62,798 bases of DNA from an uncultured Clostridia bacterium (lineage in GTDB: Bacteria; Bacillota; Clostridia; Christensenellales; Borkfalkiaceae). Of this stretch, positions 33,330 to 43,007 are shown one piece after another (the first letter of the stretch is position 1; the number at the start of each line of letters is the position of its first letter). The position numbers and the translations under genes were made by a program. The stretch covers positions 1 through 62,798 of the forward strand of contig CANQWO010000006.1 of NCBI GenBank assembly GCA_947627565.1, in the 5' to 3' direction. The notes below the pieces were generated by a model. The model was not told the origin of the DNA. It did no database searches and saw only the letters and a program-made list of their open reading frames with translations.

Positions 33330-34781
33330 TCAAGTTGTCTTGTAAACACGCAGCCATTCCGGCACTTTTTCCGCAAAATCGGCGTTGGTCTGCGTTTTTT
33401 TCAGCATCTCCAACAGCCCCGCCGCGTTCTCGACGATACCGCGTTCCCGCAGCTTATAGACGGCCGACAGCTCCGTCTTTGTGAGGAGCAGCTCTTCCTT
33501 CCGCGTCCCCGAACGGCGGATATCCATCGCGGGGAAGATCCGCTTCTCGGCCAGATCCCGCGACAGGAAGATATCGGCGTTGCCCGTACCCTTGAACTCT
33601 TCATAGATGATGTCGTCCATGCGGCTGCCCGTTTCGACCAAGGCCGTCGCAAGAATGGTAAGGCTCCCTCCCTCGACGGTATTCCGTGCGGCGCCGAAAA
33701 AGCGCTTGGGCTCCGCGAGCGCCGCAGCGTCCAACCCGCCCGTCAGGGTCTTTCCCGAGTTCTCGACCGCATAATTAAAGGCACGGGTAAGTTTTGTGAG
33801 CGAATCGAGCAGGATGATGACGTCTTTCCCCTGTTCCACCAGCCGCTTTGCGCGTTCCATCGTCAGGTGCGCGGCGCGGATGTGATGCTCGGCGCCCTCG
33901 TCGAACGTCGAGAAGACGACTTCGGCACGCTTGACGCTCGTGCGAAAATCCGTCACTTCTTCGGGGCGTTCGTCGATCAAGAGGACGATCGTGACCATTT
34001 CGGGGTACGTCTCGGAAATCGCGCGCGCGATCGCTTTCAGCAGCGTCGTTTTCCCCGCTTTGGGCGGCGCGATGATGAGGCCGCGCTGTCCCTTTCCGAT
34101 CGGCACGAACAGATCGAGTTCGCGGAGGGAGAGATCGTCGCTCGCGGCCGATAATCGGATTTTTTCGTTGGGATACTGCGCCGTCAGGGAATCAAAGTTG
34201 GGGCGGTTTTCGTATCTCCCGACGGATAATTCATTGACCGTGAGGACTTTGTCGATCGCCGGAGATTCGTTTTTGAGCCGCGGCTTTGTCGTGCATGTGA
34301 CGTAATCCCCTTCCCGCAATTTCATCGCATGGATGACCGGCGCGGCGAGGAAGACGTCCCCATCGGCGGACGGCTGACAATTTTTGGCGCGCAGGAAGCC
34401 GTATCCCCCCTGCATAATTTCCAAGACGCCCGCGCTCACGGGCCGAAGATATTCATCGAACGGCGATTTCACTTCCCCTGCCGACGCCACGGTATACACA
34501 TGTTGCGTGTGAACGATGCTCTCGGCGTTCTTTTTGATCTTTTCGAGCTCTTGCAGAATGGCGGGGTCGATAAAAGTCGTCTTGGCGGGCGCCCCGCGGT
34601 TGGAACGCGGAACGGGCTTCGACCTTCCCGATAAGATGGAGGCAATGCTCTTGACGAGGTCCTCCTTATGGGAAGCGGAGGCCTGCGGCGCGCCGTATTC
34701 CCGGCCGAGAACGCGAAGCGTCGCCAGCGGAAGCGTATTCAGGTATTGAATATAGTTGGTTTCGGCAATTATGAGGTCCAT
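33330..34781 (-). CDS. rho: Transcription termination factor Rho
   Basis: 483 residues. An N-terminal Rho_N helical part ([28 protein letters not shown]), a short Lys/Arg-rich linker, the RNA-binding cold-shock fold ([17 protein letters not shown]) and the RecA-like motor: Walker [14 protein letters not shown] near 248, Walker [10 protein letters not shown], the Q-loop region [14 protein letters not shown]. It is a hexameric helicase that ends RNA synthesis. It overlaps the MBL-fold gene by 13 bases, so Rho is the third gene of a transcript beginning with DUF1934. Confidence 0.96.
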   Translation of the reverse strand: MDLIIAETNYIQYLNTLPLATLRVLGREYGAPQASASHKEDLVKSIASILSGRSKPVPRSNRGAPAKTTFIDPAILQELEKIKKNAESIVHTQHVYTVASAGEVKSPFDEYLRPVSAGVLEIMQGGYGFLRAKNCQPSADGDVFLAAPVIHAMKLREGDYVTCTTKPRLKNESPAIDKVLTVNELSVGRYENRPNFDSLTAQYPNEKIRLSAASDDLSLRELDLFVPIGKGQRGLIIAPPKAGKTTLLKAIARAISETYPEMVTIVLLIDERPEEVTDFRTSVKRAEVVFSTFDEGAEHHIRAAHLTMERAKRLVEQGKDVIILLDSLTKLTRAFNYAVENSGKTLTGGLDAAALAEPKRFFGAARNTVEGGSLTILATALVETGSRMDDIIYEEFKGTGNADIFLSRDLAEKRIFPAMDIRRSGTRKEELLLTKTELSAVYKLRERGIVENAAGLLEMLKKTQTNADFAEKVPEWLRVYKTT

Positions 34782-35419
34782 TTTGCTCTACGCTCCATAA
34801 AAAGAATCGGGGAAGTTTTGCCGAGATCTTCCGGCAAGATCGTACATTCCGGGCCGACTTTTTGCACCTGCCCGGGGAACAGGCCGAGAAATTCATCCGC
34901 CCCATTGATCGCGATCTCGAGATCGGGCGTTTTGAAATGCATGGGGATCGTAAAACGCGGACGAATGGCGTCGACATACGCCTTGGCCCCCGCCGCGTCG
35001 ACGGTATAGACGCCTCCGACCGGGACAAACAGTCCGTCGATTTGCCCGAGGCTTCTGCAGAACTGCTCCGTCGCAGGCTGGCCGATGTCCCCGAGGTGGC
35101 AGAGGGTGAGGCCGTCGATATGATAGACAAATACGAGATTCTCTCCTCTCTTTCTGCCTTGGACGTCATCGTGGAACGACTTGACGGCAAACAGAGTGAT
35201 ATCCCCGTACTTATATTCCCCCGCGCGATCGCACAGGAGCGTTGCGTCCTTTACGGCCGATGCGTTGCAATGATCGTAATGCCCGTGGCTTACGGTCACG
35301 ACGTCCGCTTCGACATGCGGAAAAGGATAGCCGATCCCGCCAAACGGATCGGTAACGATGCGGGTGCCGGCACGCGACGTCATAAGAAACGACGAGTGCC
35401 CGAGATAACGGATATTCAT
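34769..35419 (-). CDS. MBL-fold metal-dependent hydrolase (UlaG-like)
   Basis: 216 residues. The metal-binding HGHYDH motif is near residue 46 and further ligands are the H of FHDDVQG, the D of LTLCHLGDIG and the H of IPMHFKTPD. MNIRYLGHSSFLM is the typical start of the small UlaG/YtkL-like lactonase or RNA-related hydrolases. Substrate unknown. Coupled both ways: its ATG overlaps the DUF1934 stop and its end overlaps rho. Confidence 0.85.
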   Translation of the reverse strand: MNIRYLGHSSFLMTSRAGTRIVTDPFGGIGYPFPHVEADVVTVSHGHYDHCNASAVKDATLLCDRAGEYKYGDITLFAVKSFHDDVQGRKRGENLVFVYHIDGLTLCHLGDIGQPATEQFCRSLGQIDGLFVPVGGVYTVDAAGAKAYVDAIRPRFTIPMHFKTPDLEIAINGADEFLGLFPGQVQKVGPECTILPEDLGKTSPILFMERRAKWTS

Positions 35420-35796
35420 GATACCTCCGAAATGGAAATTTCAAGATGAAAATAAAGTGGCCGTGAACCGAGCAAATAGCAGTAATCAAGCGTAGAAAAA
35501 ATGGTTTGAGAGATTGAAAAACGATATCCGAGCGTCTTGATGGGGATCTTTGTGCTGTTTCCCGCAAACTCCGCCGTCAAGACGGTTTCACGTTCGGGGG
35601 AAAACATGGCGGTCAGATTGACCTCGCCCCGACGCTTCATGATGAGAGAGCTCCGCCGAAATAGGAGCTCCGAAGTATCGCCCTCCTGTCGATAAGTTGC
35701 TTTGCAGGACCCCGCGCGGCAGACAACGTCTCCCGAAAATGTCGCGGCTTCCGTTCCGCCTTCGGTTACGGTTACGATGCGGATCTCATAACCCAT
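35416..35796 (-). CDS. DUF1934 (YwiB-like) beta-barrel protein
   Basis: 126 residues with a pattern of short beta strands: ATYRQEGDTSELLFRRSSLIMKRRGEVNLTAMF, then RETVLTAEFAGNSTKIPIKTLGYRFS. This matches DUF1934, a small lipocalin-like barrel of unknown role often found beside argS or rpoE in Firmicutes. The ATG at 35796 lies exactly 6 bases after a TATAAT box and has no ribosome site, so its mRNA is predicted to be leaderless. Confidence 0.78.
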   Translation of the reverse strand: MGYEIRIVTVTEGGTEAATFSGDVVCRAGSCKATYRQEGDTSELLFRRSSLIMKRRGEVNLTAMFSPERETVLTAEFAGNSTKIPIKTLGYRFSISQTIFSTLDYCYLLGSRPLYFHLEISISEVS

Positions 35797-35802
35797 GATT
35801 TT

Positions 35803-35831
35803 ATTATATCGGAAATAAACGCAAATTGCAA
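35803..35831 (-). promoter_or_regulatory. Promoter of DUF1934-MBL-rho, predicted leaderless
   Basis: Minus strand -35 TTGCAA (35831-35826), 17 bases, -10 TATAAT (35808-35803), then 6 bases (AAAATC) and the ATG. Transcription should begin at or next to the A of the start codon. Confidence 0.75.
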
Positions 35832-35915
35832 ACGCTTTCTTGCAACTTCATCGTGAATTTTGTATTTTTTGGACCAAAACGAGTGTGATATCCCGCAAGC
35901 CGCCGATTTTATAGG

Positions 35916-35966
35916 GCAAACAGAGTATTATGCGTGAAATATGTCTGACATAGTACTATGCAAACA
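35916..35966. repeat. AGTAYTATG element, copy C (imperfect palindrome)
   Basis: CAGAGTATTATGCGTGA (35921-35937) and TGACATAGTACTATG (35946-35960) form an imperfect inverted repeat. ATTATGCGTGA and the right arm also match copy A, and the sequence after the right arm (AAACACGCCGATTACAGGCA) resembles that after copy A (AAAACCGCATTTATAGGCA). It lies between two genes on the minus strand. Confidence 0.65.
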
Positions 35967-35972
35967 CGCCGA

Positions 35973-36602
35973 TTACAGGCAATCCATCACCCAGAGATAT
36001 CCTTTGAGCGCATCGCGAAGAGCCCGATAGTCCGGGAGGATGCGTTCGACTTCGGCCCAGAACTTATCTCCGTGATTCATATGGCGCGTGTGGCAGAGTT
36101 CATGGACGGCGAGATACCGCGCCAACGGATCGGGCAAAAAGGCCGTGCGAAAGGAAAACGAAATACGCCGACTGGCGCCGCATGACCCCCACCGCCCCCT
36201 CGAAGAAGTCACGGTGAGCTTGGTATAGACAAACCCCTCGCGATTCGCGATCTCATCCAGAAGGCGTTTCATCCGATCGCGTGTAAGCCGCTTCAAAAGC
36301 GCCGCGAGCGCGGCTTCCCGATTCTCCTGCGGGAGATAGAGCGTGTCTCCCGCCATGCGGATGCGCGTTCCGGGCGCAATGACGTATTGCTTCCCGAGAA
36401 GGGAGACCGCGTCTCCGTCGTAAAAATGCGGATGCCGGTTCCTTAGCGTCAATTGTTTTGCGATCCACGCACGGTGACGATAGACAAAATCGGCGATCTC
36501 ATCGTCGCGTACACTGTTCGGAGCCCGCACGACGATCTCCCCTTCCCGGTTTATCCCGAGGCTGAGCGTCTTCCGCTTTCCGCGAATGACTTGATATTGC
36601 AT
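35973..36602 (-). CDS. YgjP/M48-like zinc metallopeptidase
   Basis: 209 residues. The zinc motif is VHELCHTRHMNHGDKFWAEV: H-E-x-x-H followed by H-x3-F-W, as in YgjP/SprT-like proteins. RKTLSLGINREGEIVVRAP and VTSSRGRWGSCGASRRISFSFR are also family marks. Probably a cytosolic protease or nuclease partner; target unknown. GGAGGAAAAG precedes the ATG. Confidence 0.85.
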   Translation of the reverse strand: MQYQVIRGKRKTLSLGINREGEIVVRAPNSVRDDEIADFVYRHRAWIAKQLTLRNRHPHFYDGDAVSLLGKQYVIAPGTRIRMAGDTLYLPQENREAALAALLKRLTRDRMKRLLDEIANREGFVYTKLTVTSSRGRWGSCGASRRISFSFRTAFLPDPLARYLAVHELCHTRHMNHGDKFWAEVERILPDYRALRDALKGYLWVMDCL

Positions 36603-36664
36603 CTTTTCCTCCTATATTCGAGTTCCGGCGGTCCGAAAATTATTCCGGCAGACCCGACGAAGCC

Positions 36665-36693
36665 TTGACAAATCCTTGCAAAACATGTATACT
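36665..36693 (+). promoter_or_regulatory. aroA promoter, predicted leaderless
   Basis: -35 TTGACA (36665-36670), 17 bases, -10 TATACT (36688-36693), 6 bases (TGCCTC), then the ATG at 36700. An ATG at 36676 lies inside the spacer and could not be transcribed from here. Confidence 0.8.
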
Positions 36694-36699
36694 TGCCTC

Positions 36700-37947
36700 A
36701 TGGAACTTCCCATCCGAAAACTGCAACCCGGCGGCGCGATCACCGTTGAAGTCCCCGCCTCGAAGAGCCTCGCAAACCGCGCGCTTCTCTTGGCCGCATT
36801 TTGCCGGGGTGATCTTTTTTTGCGGATGGGCGCATGCGGACAGGATACCCTATCCCTCTTGGACTGTCTGAGACAACTCGGCGTGACCGTCGAACCGCGC
36901 CGAGGCGGCCTTTTTGTCCGCGGCGGAGATCTTGCGGATACGGGCGCCGTCAACGTCGGAAACGCCGGCACGGTCGCACGGTTTCTCACGGCCATGCTGG
37001 CATTCCGCGGCGGAACTTACCGCGTCGACGCCTGCTCCCAGATGGCGCAGCGCCCCATGGGCATCGTCGAATCGCTTTCAAAAGCCGGCGTCCGCTTTGA
37101 GCTCCCCCCGCACGGGATCTTTCCATTTACCATGTCCTCCGACGGCAAAATCCGTGAAATGACGGTCGATACCGACGTCAGCACCCAATATGCGAGCGGC
37201 ATTTTGCTCGCGGCGGCCGCCGGAAAAGAGCCTTTCCGCCTTCATCTCACCGGGAAACGAACGTCGGGCAGTTATATCGCCATGACCCTTGCGCTCATTG
37301 CAAAATTCGGCGCAACGTGGACGCGAAACGCAAACACCATAGATGTGACCCCGATCGAACATCCCCCGACGGAATACGAAGTGGAACCGGATGTCTCGGC
37401 GGCCTGTTATTTCTATGCGCTCGCCCCGCTCCTGCAAAAAAAGGTCACCGTATGCGGCGTGCACGCAGACAGCCTTCAGGGCGACATGAACTTCATCCGC
37501 CTGCTTGCGGAAAAAGGTGTCGCGCTCGAAGAGACGCCGCAGGGCCTGATCGCAGACGGGAGCGATGTGCAAAGCTACTCCGGATTCGATGCCGTCTTGA
37601 CCGATTTTTCCGATCAGGCGCTCACCGTCGCCGCACTTGCGCCCTTTGCCTCTTCTCCCTCCGTGCTCCGCGGGATCGGCCACATCCGAAAGCAGGAATG
37701 CGACCGGATCTCGGCCATCATGCAAAATCTTACCGCGCTCGGCGTCCCCTGCCGTGCCGAGGGCGACGACGTCTGGATTGCGCCTTCCGCGATCCGGGAC
37801 GGGGTCATCGAGACATTCGACGACCACCGCGTAGCCATGGCTTTTGCGCTCATCGGGCTGAAAACCGGGCGGATCGCCATCCGAAACCCCCAATGTTGCG
37901 CCAAAACCTTTGCCAACTACTTCGAGATCCTCGCATCCTTGCGATAA
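36700..37947 (+). CDS. aroA: 3-phosphoshikimate 1-carboxyvinyltransferase (EPSP synthase)
   Basis: 415 residues. It joins PEP to shikimate-3-phosphate in aromatic amino acid synthesis. VPASKSLANRALLLAAF is the first phosphate-binding block (K-S and R); VGNAGTVARFLTAMLAFRGG the second signature; DFSDQALTVAALAPFA has the catalytic Asp; RKQECDRISA and FDDHRVAMAFALIG are the C-terminal signatures. The start at MELPIRKLQPGG agrees with both the family alignment and the promoter position. Confidence 0.96.
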   Translation: MELPIRKLQPGGAITVEVPASKSLANRALLLAAFCRGDLFLRMGACGQDTLSLLDCLRQLGVTVEPRRGGLFVRGGDLADTGAVNVGNAGTVARFLTAMLAFRGGTYRVDACSQMAQRPMGIVESLSKAGVRFELPPHGIFPFTMSSDGKIREMTVDTDVSTQYASGILLAAAAGKEPFRLHLTGKRTSGSYIAMTLALIAKFGATWTRNANTIDVTPIEHPPTEYEVEPDVSAACYFYALAPLLQKKVTVCGVHADSLQGDMNFIRLLAEKGVALEETPQGLIADGSDVQSYSGFDAVLTDFSDQALTVAALAPFASSPSVLRGIGHIRKQECDRISAIMQNLTALGVPCRAEGDDVWIAPSAIRDGVIETFDDHRVAMAFALIGLKTGRIAIRNPQCCAKTFANYFEILASLR

Positions 37948-37970
37948 GTCGGCCGATCGCCGACTTTTTT
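37946..37970. terminator. Terminator after aroA
   Basis: AAGTCGGC and GCCGACTT form an 8-bp stem followed by TTTT. The 3' end of the convergent GH127 gene touches it. Confidence 0.85.
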
Positions 37971-40315
37971 CAATCTGCGAGCATGCGGACGCTGTCATAG
38001 AGTTTTGCGCCCGCTCTCCCGCCGAACGTCGAGAACTCGACCGTGATGACCGATACCTCTCTGCCGTCGACCGTCTTCTTGCGCGCGGCGGAAACCACAT
38101 CGGGCGGGATCGCAAGCTCACGGGTATAGGATCGTTCTCCCATCGTATAGAGAAGATGTTCCGAAAGCAGCGTTTGCCCGTCCGCCGTGATCTTGAGCGG
38201 CCGGCCGTTGTCCTCGCGCGCGAGAATGATTTGCAGATAATTCCGCCTCGCGGGGTCGACAAGAAAATCATAGGCAAAGAAGCCGCCCGCCTTGGCGTAG
38301 CGATACGTCCCATCGGAAGTCGAGCTCCCCGTATTGCGTTCCCGCATCTCGTGCAATGCGTCGTTTTCGTACTGTCCATAGCCCGGTTGAACGCTGTCGA
38401 GCGTCTCCCGGGCATTTTTCGTCTCGCGCTTGACAGGGACGCCGTTTTCCCAAACATATTCCGAAAACGCAAGATAAATGGCATAGCGCTCCCGGAATCG
38501 CAGGTAGTAGGGCTGAAAATGCAGCGGCCGATCGGCGCCGTGAAGAAGGAAACTCCGCCCTTCGCGGATCAAATACGACGAAGGATGGGCAATGACGTCT
38601 TCCACGTCTTCGAACCAAACGCGCTCCGAGCCCATTTGTCTTTGGGGGATGGTCACATCCACGCCCGTCGTCGTCTCCGTCATATCCTCCGTTCCGAAGT
38701 CCGCCGCGAGCACCGTGCCGCCGTATCGGAACGCATAGACGTTGTCGCCGTCCGGCAGGCCGTGAAGCGTTACCCCCACCGGGAATTTTATGCGAAGCAC
38801 GTCGCCCGCCTGCAAAGTGACGGCATAAAAGTTTCCCTGCCACACGCCCGACGGCACGCCTTCGCCGAGAAATTGCGGCTCGCCGAGGCACCAATCGGGA
38901 ATGCGGAGCAAAAACCGCACTGCACCCTCCGCACGTCCGACGGTGAGCGTGGCCTCGTCGTCGAACGGAAAATCGGCCCGCAGGGAGCAATCGAACGACG
39001 GAGTGTGAAGCTCCGAGGAGAGATAGCGCGCGAGGACGACGCCCTGCTCTCCCGTATAAAAGATCCCGTCGCCGAGTTTGGAAAAATTCTCCATGCCGCT
39101 TCCCGTACAGCACCAAAATTTATCATACGGACGGGAAAACACTTTGAAGAATCCGCTCGCCATCGGCTGGAAATAGGTGGTCATGCCCGACTCGGGATTT
39201 TGCGAAGCGAGAATGGAATTTACAAACGCATTGTCATAGTAATCGAGATAGCGCGCGTCGCCCGTGACGGAGAAGAGCCCGCGGACCAATTTCAGCAGAT
39301 TGTAGACGCAGCATGTTTCACAGTTGCAGTTGGTCCGCTCGGCGTCGAGCACAAAGTCCCTGCCGAAATGCTCCCATTCCGAGACTCCGCCCGTGATATA
39401 GGCATGCTTCTCTGTGACTGTACGGAAAAAGGTTTCGGCGACCGCAAGATAGCGGGATGCGTCCACGACCTCGCCCCGAAACTTCTTCCCGTGCAAAACG
39501 AGATAGCGGTTCAACGCCCCCAATACTTTCGGGATCGTGGCGTTGGCATGTTTTCCGTCTAGAAAATCCTTCTCTTCCGCAAGGATCCCATCGAACAGCG
39601 GCTCCTCGTCGAAAACATGCGCCGCCTCGGCGTAACGCGGATCGCCCGTGCAGGAATACAGCGTATAAAGGCAGTCATTCATCCCGCCGTATTCGACGGA
39701 AAGCACCTGCTTTGCCGTCCGCGTATCCCATCCGAGCGCCCGCCGCGCGACCCAATCTCCCAATCCGGCCGCGATCTCGAGCGCCTCCGCTGAGATTTCG
39801 CGCGCGGCTCCGCCGCACATGCCGAGCTCCGCCCGGACGTCCAAAAGTCCGTTCAGAAGTTTATGGAGCGTATACCACGGCACCCACGCTTGACGTTTGA
39901 TGTCGACGCGGCCGCGCTCTACATTGTCAAATTGCGCTTCGATGCCGCCCGCCACGGGAAGCGCGCCCCAAATAAGCCCCGAACCGACCGCGTTCTGACA
40001 GGTATGCAGCCCTTCGATCAGCTCTTTCAGGCGAGAAAGCAAGGCCGCCCGATCCTCCTTCGGCGCCGAGGCGTAGGCATGCGCCAGAGCCGAGAGATAA
40101 TGGCCGAGCGTATGCCCCCCGATGAGCGTATTCTCCCACCCGCCATATCGAACGAACGGAGAATCTATCCCCGCGTTCTCATAGAATCCCTTGAGGAGAC
40201 GCCCGGGCTCGAGCGAGAGAAGATAGTCGAGCTCTTTGCGAAACGCGTTTTGAGCAAAGCGGTCCGTCACCCGAACATCTTCAAGCGGCAACGGCGTCCA
40301 CAGCATATGTTTCAT
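37970..40315 (-). CDS. GH127 family glycoside hydrolase (beta-L-arabinofuranosidase-like)
   Basis: 781 residues of the DUF1680/GH127 family. GGWENTLIGGHTLGHYLSALAHAYA is the N-terminal helical barrel start; TNCNCETCC near residue 330 and WCCTGSGMENFSKLGDGIFY near 400 match the Glu/Cys catalytic-zinc site of HypBA1, in which a Cys is the nucleophile. RYGGTVLAADFG and a beta-sandwich follow. No signal peptide, so it acts on imported oligosaccharides. ATG overlaps the phosphatase stop. No sugar transporter or regulator is near. Confidence 0.9.
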   Translation of the reverse strand: MKHMLWTPLPLEDVRVTDRFAQNAFRKELDYLLSLEPGRLLKGFYENAGIDSPFVRYGGWENTLIGGHTLGHYLSALAHAYASAPKEDRAALLSRLKELIEGLHTCQNAVGSGLIWGALPVAGGIEAQFDNVERGRVDIKRQAWVPWYTLHKLLNGLLDVRAELGMCGGAAREISAEALEIAAGLGDWVARRALGWDTRTAKQVLSVEYGGMNDCLYTLYSCTGDPRYAEAAHVFDEEPLFDGILAEEKDFLDGKHANATIPKVLGALNRYLVLHGKKFRGEVVDASRYLAVAETFFRTVTEKHAYITGGVSEWEHFGRDFVLDAERTNCNCETCCVYNLLKLVRGLFSVTGDARYLDYYDNAFVNSILASQNPESGMTTYFQPMASGFFKVFSRPYDKFWCCTGSGMENFSKLGDGIFYTGEQGVVLARYLSSELHTPSFDCSLRADFPFDDEATLTVGRAEGAVRFLLRIPDWCLGEPQFLGEGVPSGVWQGNFYAVTLQAGDVLRIKFPVGVTLHGLPDGDNVYAFRYGGTVLAADFGTEDMTETTTGVDVTIPQRQMGSERVWFEDVEDVIAHPSSYLIREGRSFLLHGADRPLHFQPYYLRFRERYAIYLAFSEYVWENGVPVKRETKNARETLDSVQPGYGQYENDALHEMRERNTGSSTSDGTYRYAKAGGFFAYDFLVDPARRNYLQIILAREDNGRPLKITADGQTLLSEHLLYTMGERSYTRELAIPPDVVSAARKKTVDGREVSVITVEFSTFGGRAGAKLYDSVRMLAD

Positions 40316-40791
40316 TCATCCACCCCCGGAATGCGGCCTTCGCGCACAAGTCTTTTAAGAAGCGCGCGCAATCCCATATCAAGATCGCGATACGTTTCGT
40401 CGAAATTACCGGTATACCACGGATCGGCGATCGCGCGCGGCGACGGCGTTTCATCGAGCAACAGAGAAATTTTTGCGGAATATTTTTCCCCGAGAATGCG
40501 GCGCATATGGCGAAGATTCTCCTCATCCATGCCGATGATCGCGTCATACCGCTCTCCGTCTGCCCGCGTCAAGAGGCGCGCCCTATGCGGGACGAGCGGG
40601 ATGTTGTGTTCCCGCAGCTTCCGAACCGTCCCCGGATGCGGCGGATTTCCGATCTCGTCGGTGTGCGTCGCCGCGGAATCGACCGCCACGAATCCATCGA
40701 GGCCGCATTCTTTGAGCATATGCGCGAACATGCTCTCGGCCATCGTAGAACGGCAAATATTTCCATGACAGACAAACAAAATCCGAATCAT
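40312..40791 (-). CDS. Low-molecular-weight protein tyrosine phosphatase
   Basis: 159 residues. The P-loop is VCHGNICRSTMAE (C-x5-R-S) at residues 8-15 and the general acid is the Asp of IADPWYTGNFDETY near 122. It removes phosphate from protein tyrosine or arginine (as in YwlE). It is translationally coupled to the GH127 gene, an odd pairing. There is no clear ribosome site. Confidence 0.92.
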   Translation of the reverse strand: MIRILFVCHGNICRSTMAESMFAHMLKECGLDGFVAVDSAATHTDEIGNPPHPGTVRKLREHNIPLVPHRARLLTRADGERYDAIIGMDEENLRHMRRILGEKYSAKISLLLDETPSPRAIADPWYTGNFDETYRDLDMGLRALLKRLVREGRIPGVDE

Positions 40792-40889
40792 AATACAAGG
40801 TTCTGCATGCTTTCCCGAATGAAAGCGGAAATAATCAATATTTTGTAATGATTTTTTTACACGGACTTAAAATATTTAGACAAAAACGA

Positions 40890-40918
40890 TTGCTTTTCGT
40901 CGGCATCTCTGTTATAAT
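40890..40918 (+). promoter_or_regulatory. Promoter of XRE gene, predicted leaderless
   Basis: -35 TTGCTT (40890-40895), 17 bases, extended -10 TGTTATAAT with TATAAT at 40913-40918, then GGAAAT and the ATG at 40925. Confidence 0.75.
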
Positions 40919-40924
40919 GGAAAT

Positions 40925-41128
40925 ATGAAAGTATTTGCAGAGCGGCTCATGGAACTTAGAAAAGAACGTGGCTTATCCCAAGCGACGGTAGCGAAAGATC
41001 TGAACGTCAGCTTGGGGATTGTATGTTATTGGGAAACCAATAAGAGCGATCCGACCGCGCACAATATTGCGAAGATTGCGCGCTATTTTAACGTAACTTC
41101 CGATTATTTGCTCGGGCTTTCCGACTGA
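40925..41128 (+). CDS. XRE-family helix-turn-helix regulator (small)
   Basis: 67 residues, all one HTH_3 domain: RLMELRKERGLSQATVAKDLNVSLGIVCYWETNKSDPTAHNIAKIARYFNVTSDYLLGLSD. It should bind DNA as a dimer; targets unknown. No second domain, so it either represses its own promoter or works with a partner. Divergent from the phosphatase-GH127 unit. Confidence 0.88.
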   Translation: MKVFAERLMELRKERGLSQATVAKDLNVSLGIVCYWETNKSDPTAHNIAKIARYFNVTSDYLLGLSD

Positions 41129-41216
41129 TTCTCCTACTTACAACTTCATACTGCGAAAGGCCGATCGCCTGATATTCATTTTCTTGCCGTAATCACGGAA
41201 AGTATCTATCGAAAAC

Positions 41217-42152
41217 TTATTCTGCCCCGGGCAGAATTTTTTTTTCGCGCGCGGCCAATTTCTCCTCCAAGCGGTCGACCCCGTAGAACGGAGAACGGAC
41301 CGCGGAAAAATTTCCGCGAAAATACTCGGAATAGCGTTCCGCATACGCGGATTCCTCGTCCGAAAAATACTCCGAAAGCAATTTGAGGCGAAAGAGCGCC
41401 TCTGAGGCGCCGTCTTCCTCTCCCCGGTCGAGCAAATATTGGACCCGTAGCATCATGAGCGACAAAAACGCCGGCAGATCCTCCCGCACGACAGGTGTAT
41501 CGAAGAGAAGCGCCTCCGGAATATCCGAAAAGAGTCCGCGGTATAAGATCCCCTGCGCCGTGAGAACGCGGAGCATGATCTCCTCCTCGGGGGACTTTTT
41601 TATGAGCCCCATGAGGACCGCCCCATCCGTTTTCCCGGCGGGAAGTTCGGCCGGGATCCATGCACGCAGACTCTCATAGAAGACAAAAGGTGCGAGCAGA
41701 CCGCAAAACAGCAGCGCGGGATGGTACGGAAGCGCCAAAAAGAGCGCAAGGAGCACGCCCCCGACCAAAAATCCCAAAACCGCGCCGCCCACCGTAAAGG
41801 CGACCGTCTTTGCGTAAATTTTATTTCCGTTTTTCGGATACATCTCTGCCGCGCCCGCATAAGACGGATTGGCAAATCTCACGCGGCCGCCCCCGATCCG
41901 CAGATAAGAAACCGTGACCGAGGCACATTTCATCCCCGCAAGCCATCCGAAAATCAGATGGCCCAGCTCGTGGATGGCGGCGGGAAGTTGCAAGACGATA
42001 CAGAGAAAGGCCGCGATCCCCGCAGCCCAATCTCCTGCGCCGAAGTTTCGCCCCATCTGCAACAGGATCATCGTGACCATGGAGGCTACCGCCAAAGCGT
42101 AGAGCGTGAGATCGGCAATTTGATAGAAAATTCTTTTGATCCTACCGCTCAT
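41217..42152 (-). CDS. Polytopic membrane protein with HExxH (M50-like)
   Basis: 311 residues. Several membrane helices in the first 190 residues; AAIHELGHLIFGWLAGMK carries an H-E-x-x-H zinc motif inside a helix, as in site-2 proteases. The second M50 motif (N/L-x-D-G) is not evident, so activity is uncertain. The C-terminal ~130 residues are cytosolic and helical. ATG overlaps the ppx-like stop. Last gene of the yabP cluster; a hairpin with T-run overlaps its stop codon (41219-41237). Confidence 0.65.
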   Translation of the reverse strand: MSGRIKRIFYQIADLTLYALAVASMVTMILLQMGRNFGAGDWAAGIAAFLCIVLQLPAAIHELGHLIFGWLAGMKCASVTVSYLRIGGGRVRFANPSYAGAAEMYPKNGNKIYAKTVAFTVGGAVLGFLVGGVLLALFLALPYHPALLFCGLLAPFVFYESLRAWIPAELPAGKTDGAVLMGLIKKSPEEEIMLRVLTAQGILYRGLFSDIPEALLFDTPVVREDLPAFLSLMMLRVQYLLDRGEEDGASEALFRLKLLSEYFSDEESAYAERYSEYFRGNFSAVRSPFYGVDRLEEKLAAREKKILPGAE

Positions 42153-43006
42153 ATCATTCCTCTCAGGATCAAATAGCCCTCTAAATTGTCGCGATCGGAG
42201 GCATGGACTTCGGTCAGAGACCACGTTTTCATGATCTCCAAAAGCAGGAGCGCGCCGCCCGCAATAATATCGGCGCGGTGCGGGTCCATGCCCGCAAAAC
42301 TGCGGCGCTCGTCCGCAGGGACGGCAAACAGCCTGTCCGTCAGCGCGGCGACCTCCGAGATCCCCATGGGAAGCTCCTGGATCTTATCGGCGTCATACGA
42401 AGGAAGACCCAATTTGAGCGCGGCAAGCGTCGTTGCCGTGCCGCCGACCGCGTACATCCGCCCCACATCCTCCGCGGCGGGAAGGACGGAGAGCGCCCTG
42501 CCGATCTCCTCCTCGAGCGACGCCCTGCGATCTCTGCAAAGATCGTAAAGCCGCACGGCGCCGAGATTCAAACTCGTCGAAAAAACCGTCGCGCCGCCTT
42601 TGCGCAGACAAATCTCCGTGCTGGCGCCGCCGATGTCGATGACGCCGCCGTCACGGTCGCCGAGCGCGCCCAAGACCGCCAAATTTGCCTCTTCCTCGCC
42701 CGATACGACGTCCACTTCGAGGCCGCAGCGCGCACGAACGGCGTCGACAAACCGGACCCCGTTCTCCGAACAGCGGACTGCGGCGGTCGCAAATGCCATC
42801 ACGACGGCCCCCGCGCGCTTTCCTTCATCAAAAAACGCGGCGACTGCCGCCGCGGTGCGTTCGATCGCTTCGGGGGAAAGCCGCCCTGTTCGCGCAAGCC
42901 CCTCGCCGAGACGGGTCGTTTTGAGCTTTTTATATAAAGTTTTTCCGTCCGCCCAAAGCATAAGGCGAACGGAATTTGAACCGATATCAATGATCGCTGT
43001 TTTCAT
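42149..43006 (-). CDS. Ppx/GppA-type phosphatase
   Basis: 285 residues of the actin-like ATPase fold. MKTAIIDIGSNSVRLML is phosphate loop 1, FATAAVRCSENG and VVSGEEEANLAVLGAL the family blocks, GVIDIGGASTEICL phosphate loop 2 and AVGGTATTLAAL the adenosine loop. It degrades polyphosphate or pppGpp from the end. It lacks the C-terminal HD-like domain of long Ppx. One base separates it from the divIC-like gene. Confidence 0.88.
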   Translation of the reverse strand: MKTAIIDIGSNSVRLMLWADGKTLYKKLKTTRLGEGLARTGRLSPEAIERTAAAVAAFFDEGKRAGAVVMAFATAAVRCSENGVRFVDAVRARCGLEVDVVSGEEEANLAVLGALGDRDGGVIDIGGASTEICLRKGGATVFSTSLNLGAVRLYDLCRDRRASLEEEIGRALSVLPAAEDVGRMYAVGGTATTLAALKLGLPSYDADKIQELPMGISEVAALTDRLFAVPADERRSFAGMDPHRADIIAGGALLLLEIMKTWSLTEVHASDRDNLEGYLILRGMI

Positions 43007-43007
43007 T

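Noticed and set aside
36676-36699. ATG at 36676 as the aroA start
   Set aside because: It lies inside the -35/-10 spacer of the only good promoter, has no ribosome site, and adds residues foreign to the family.
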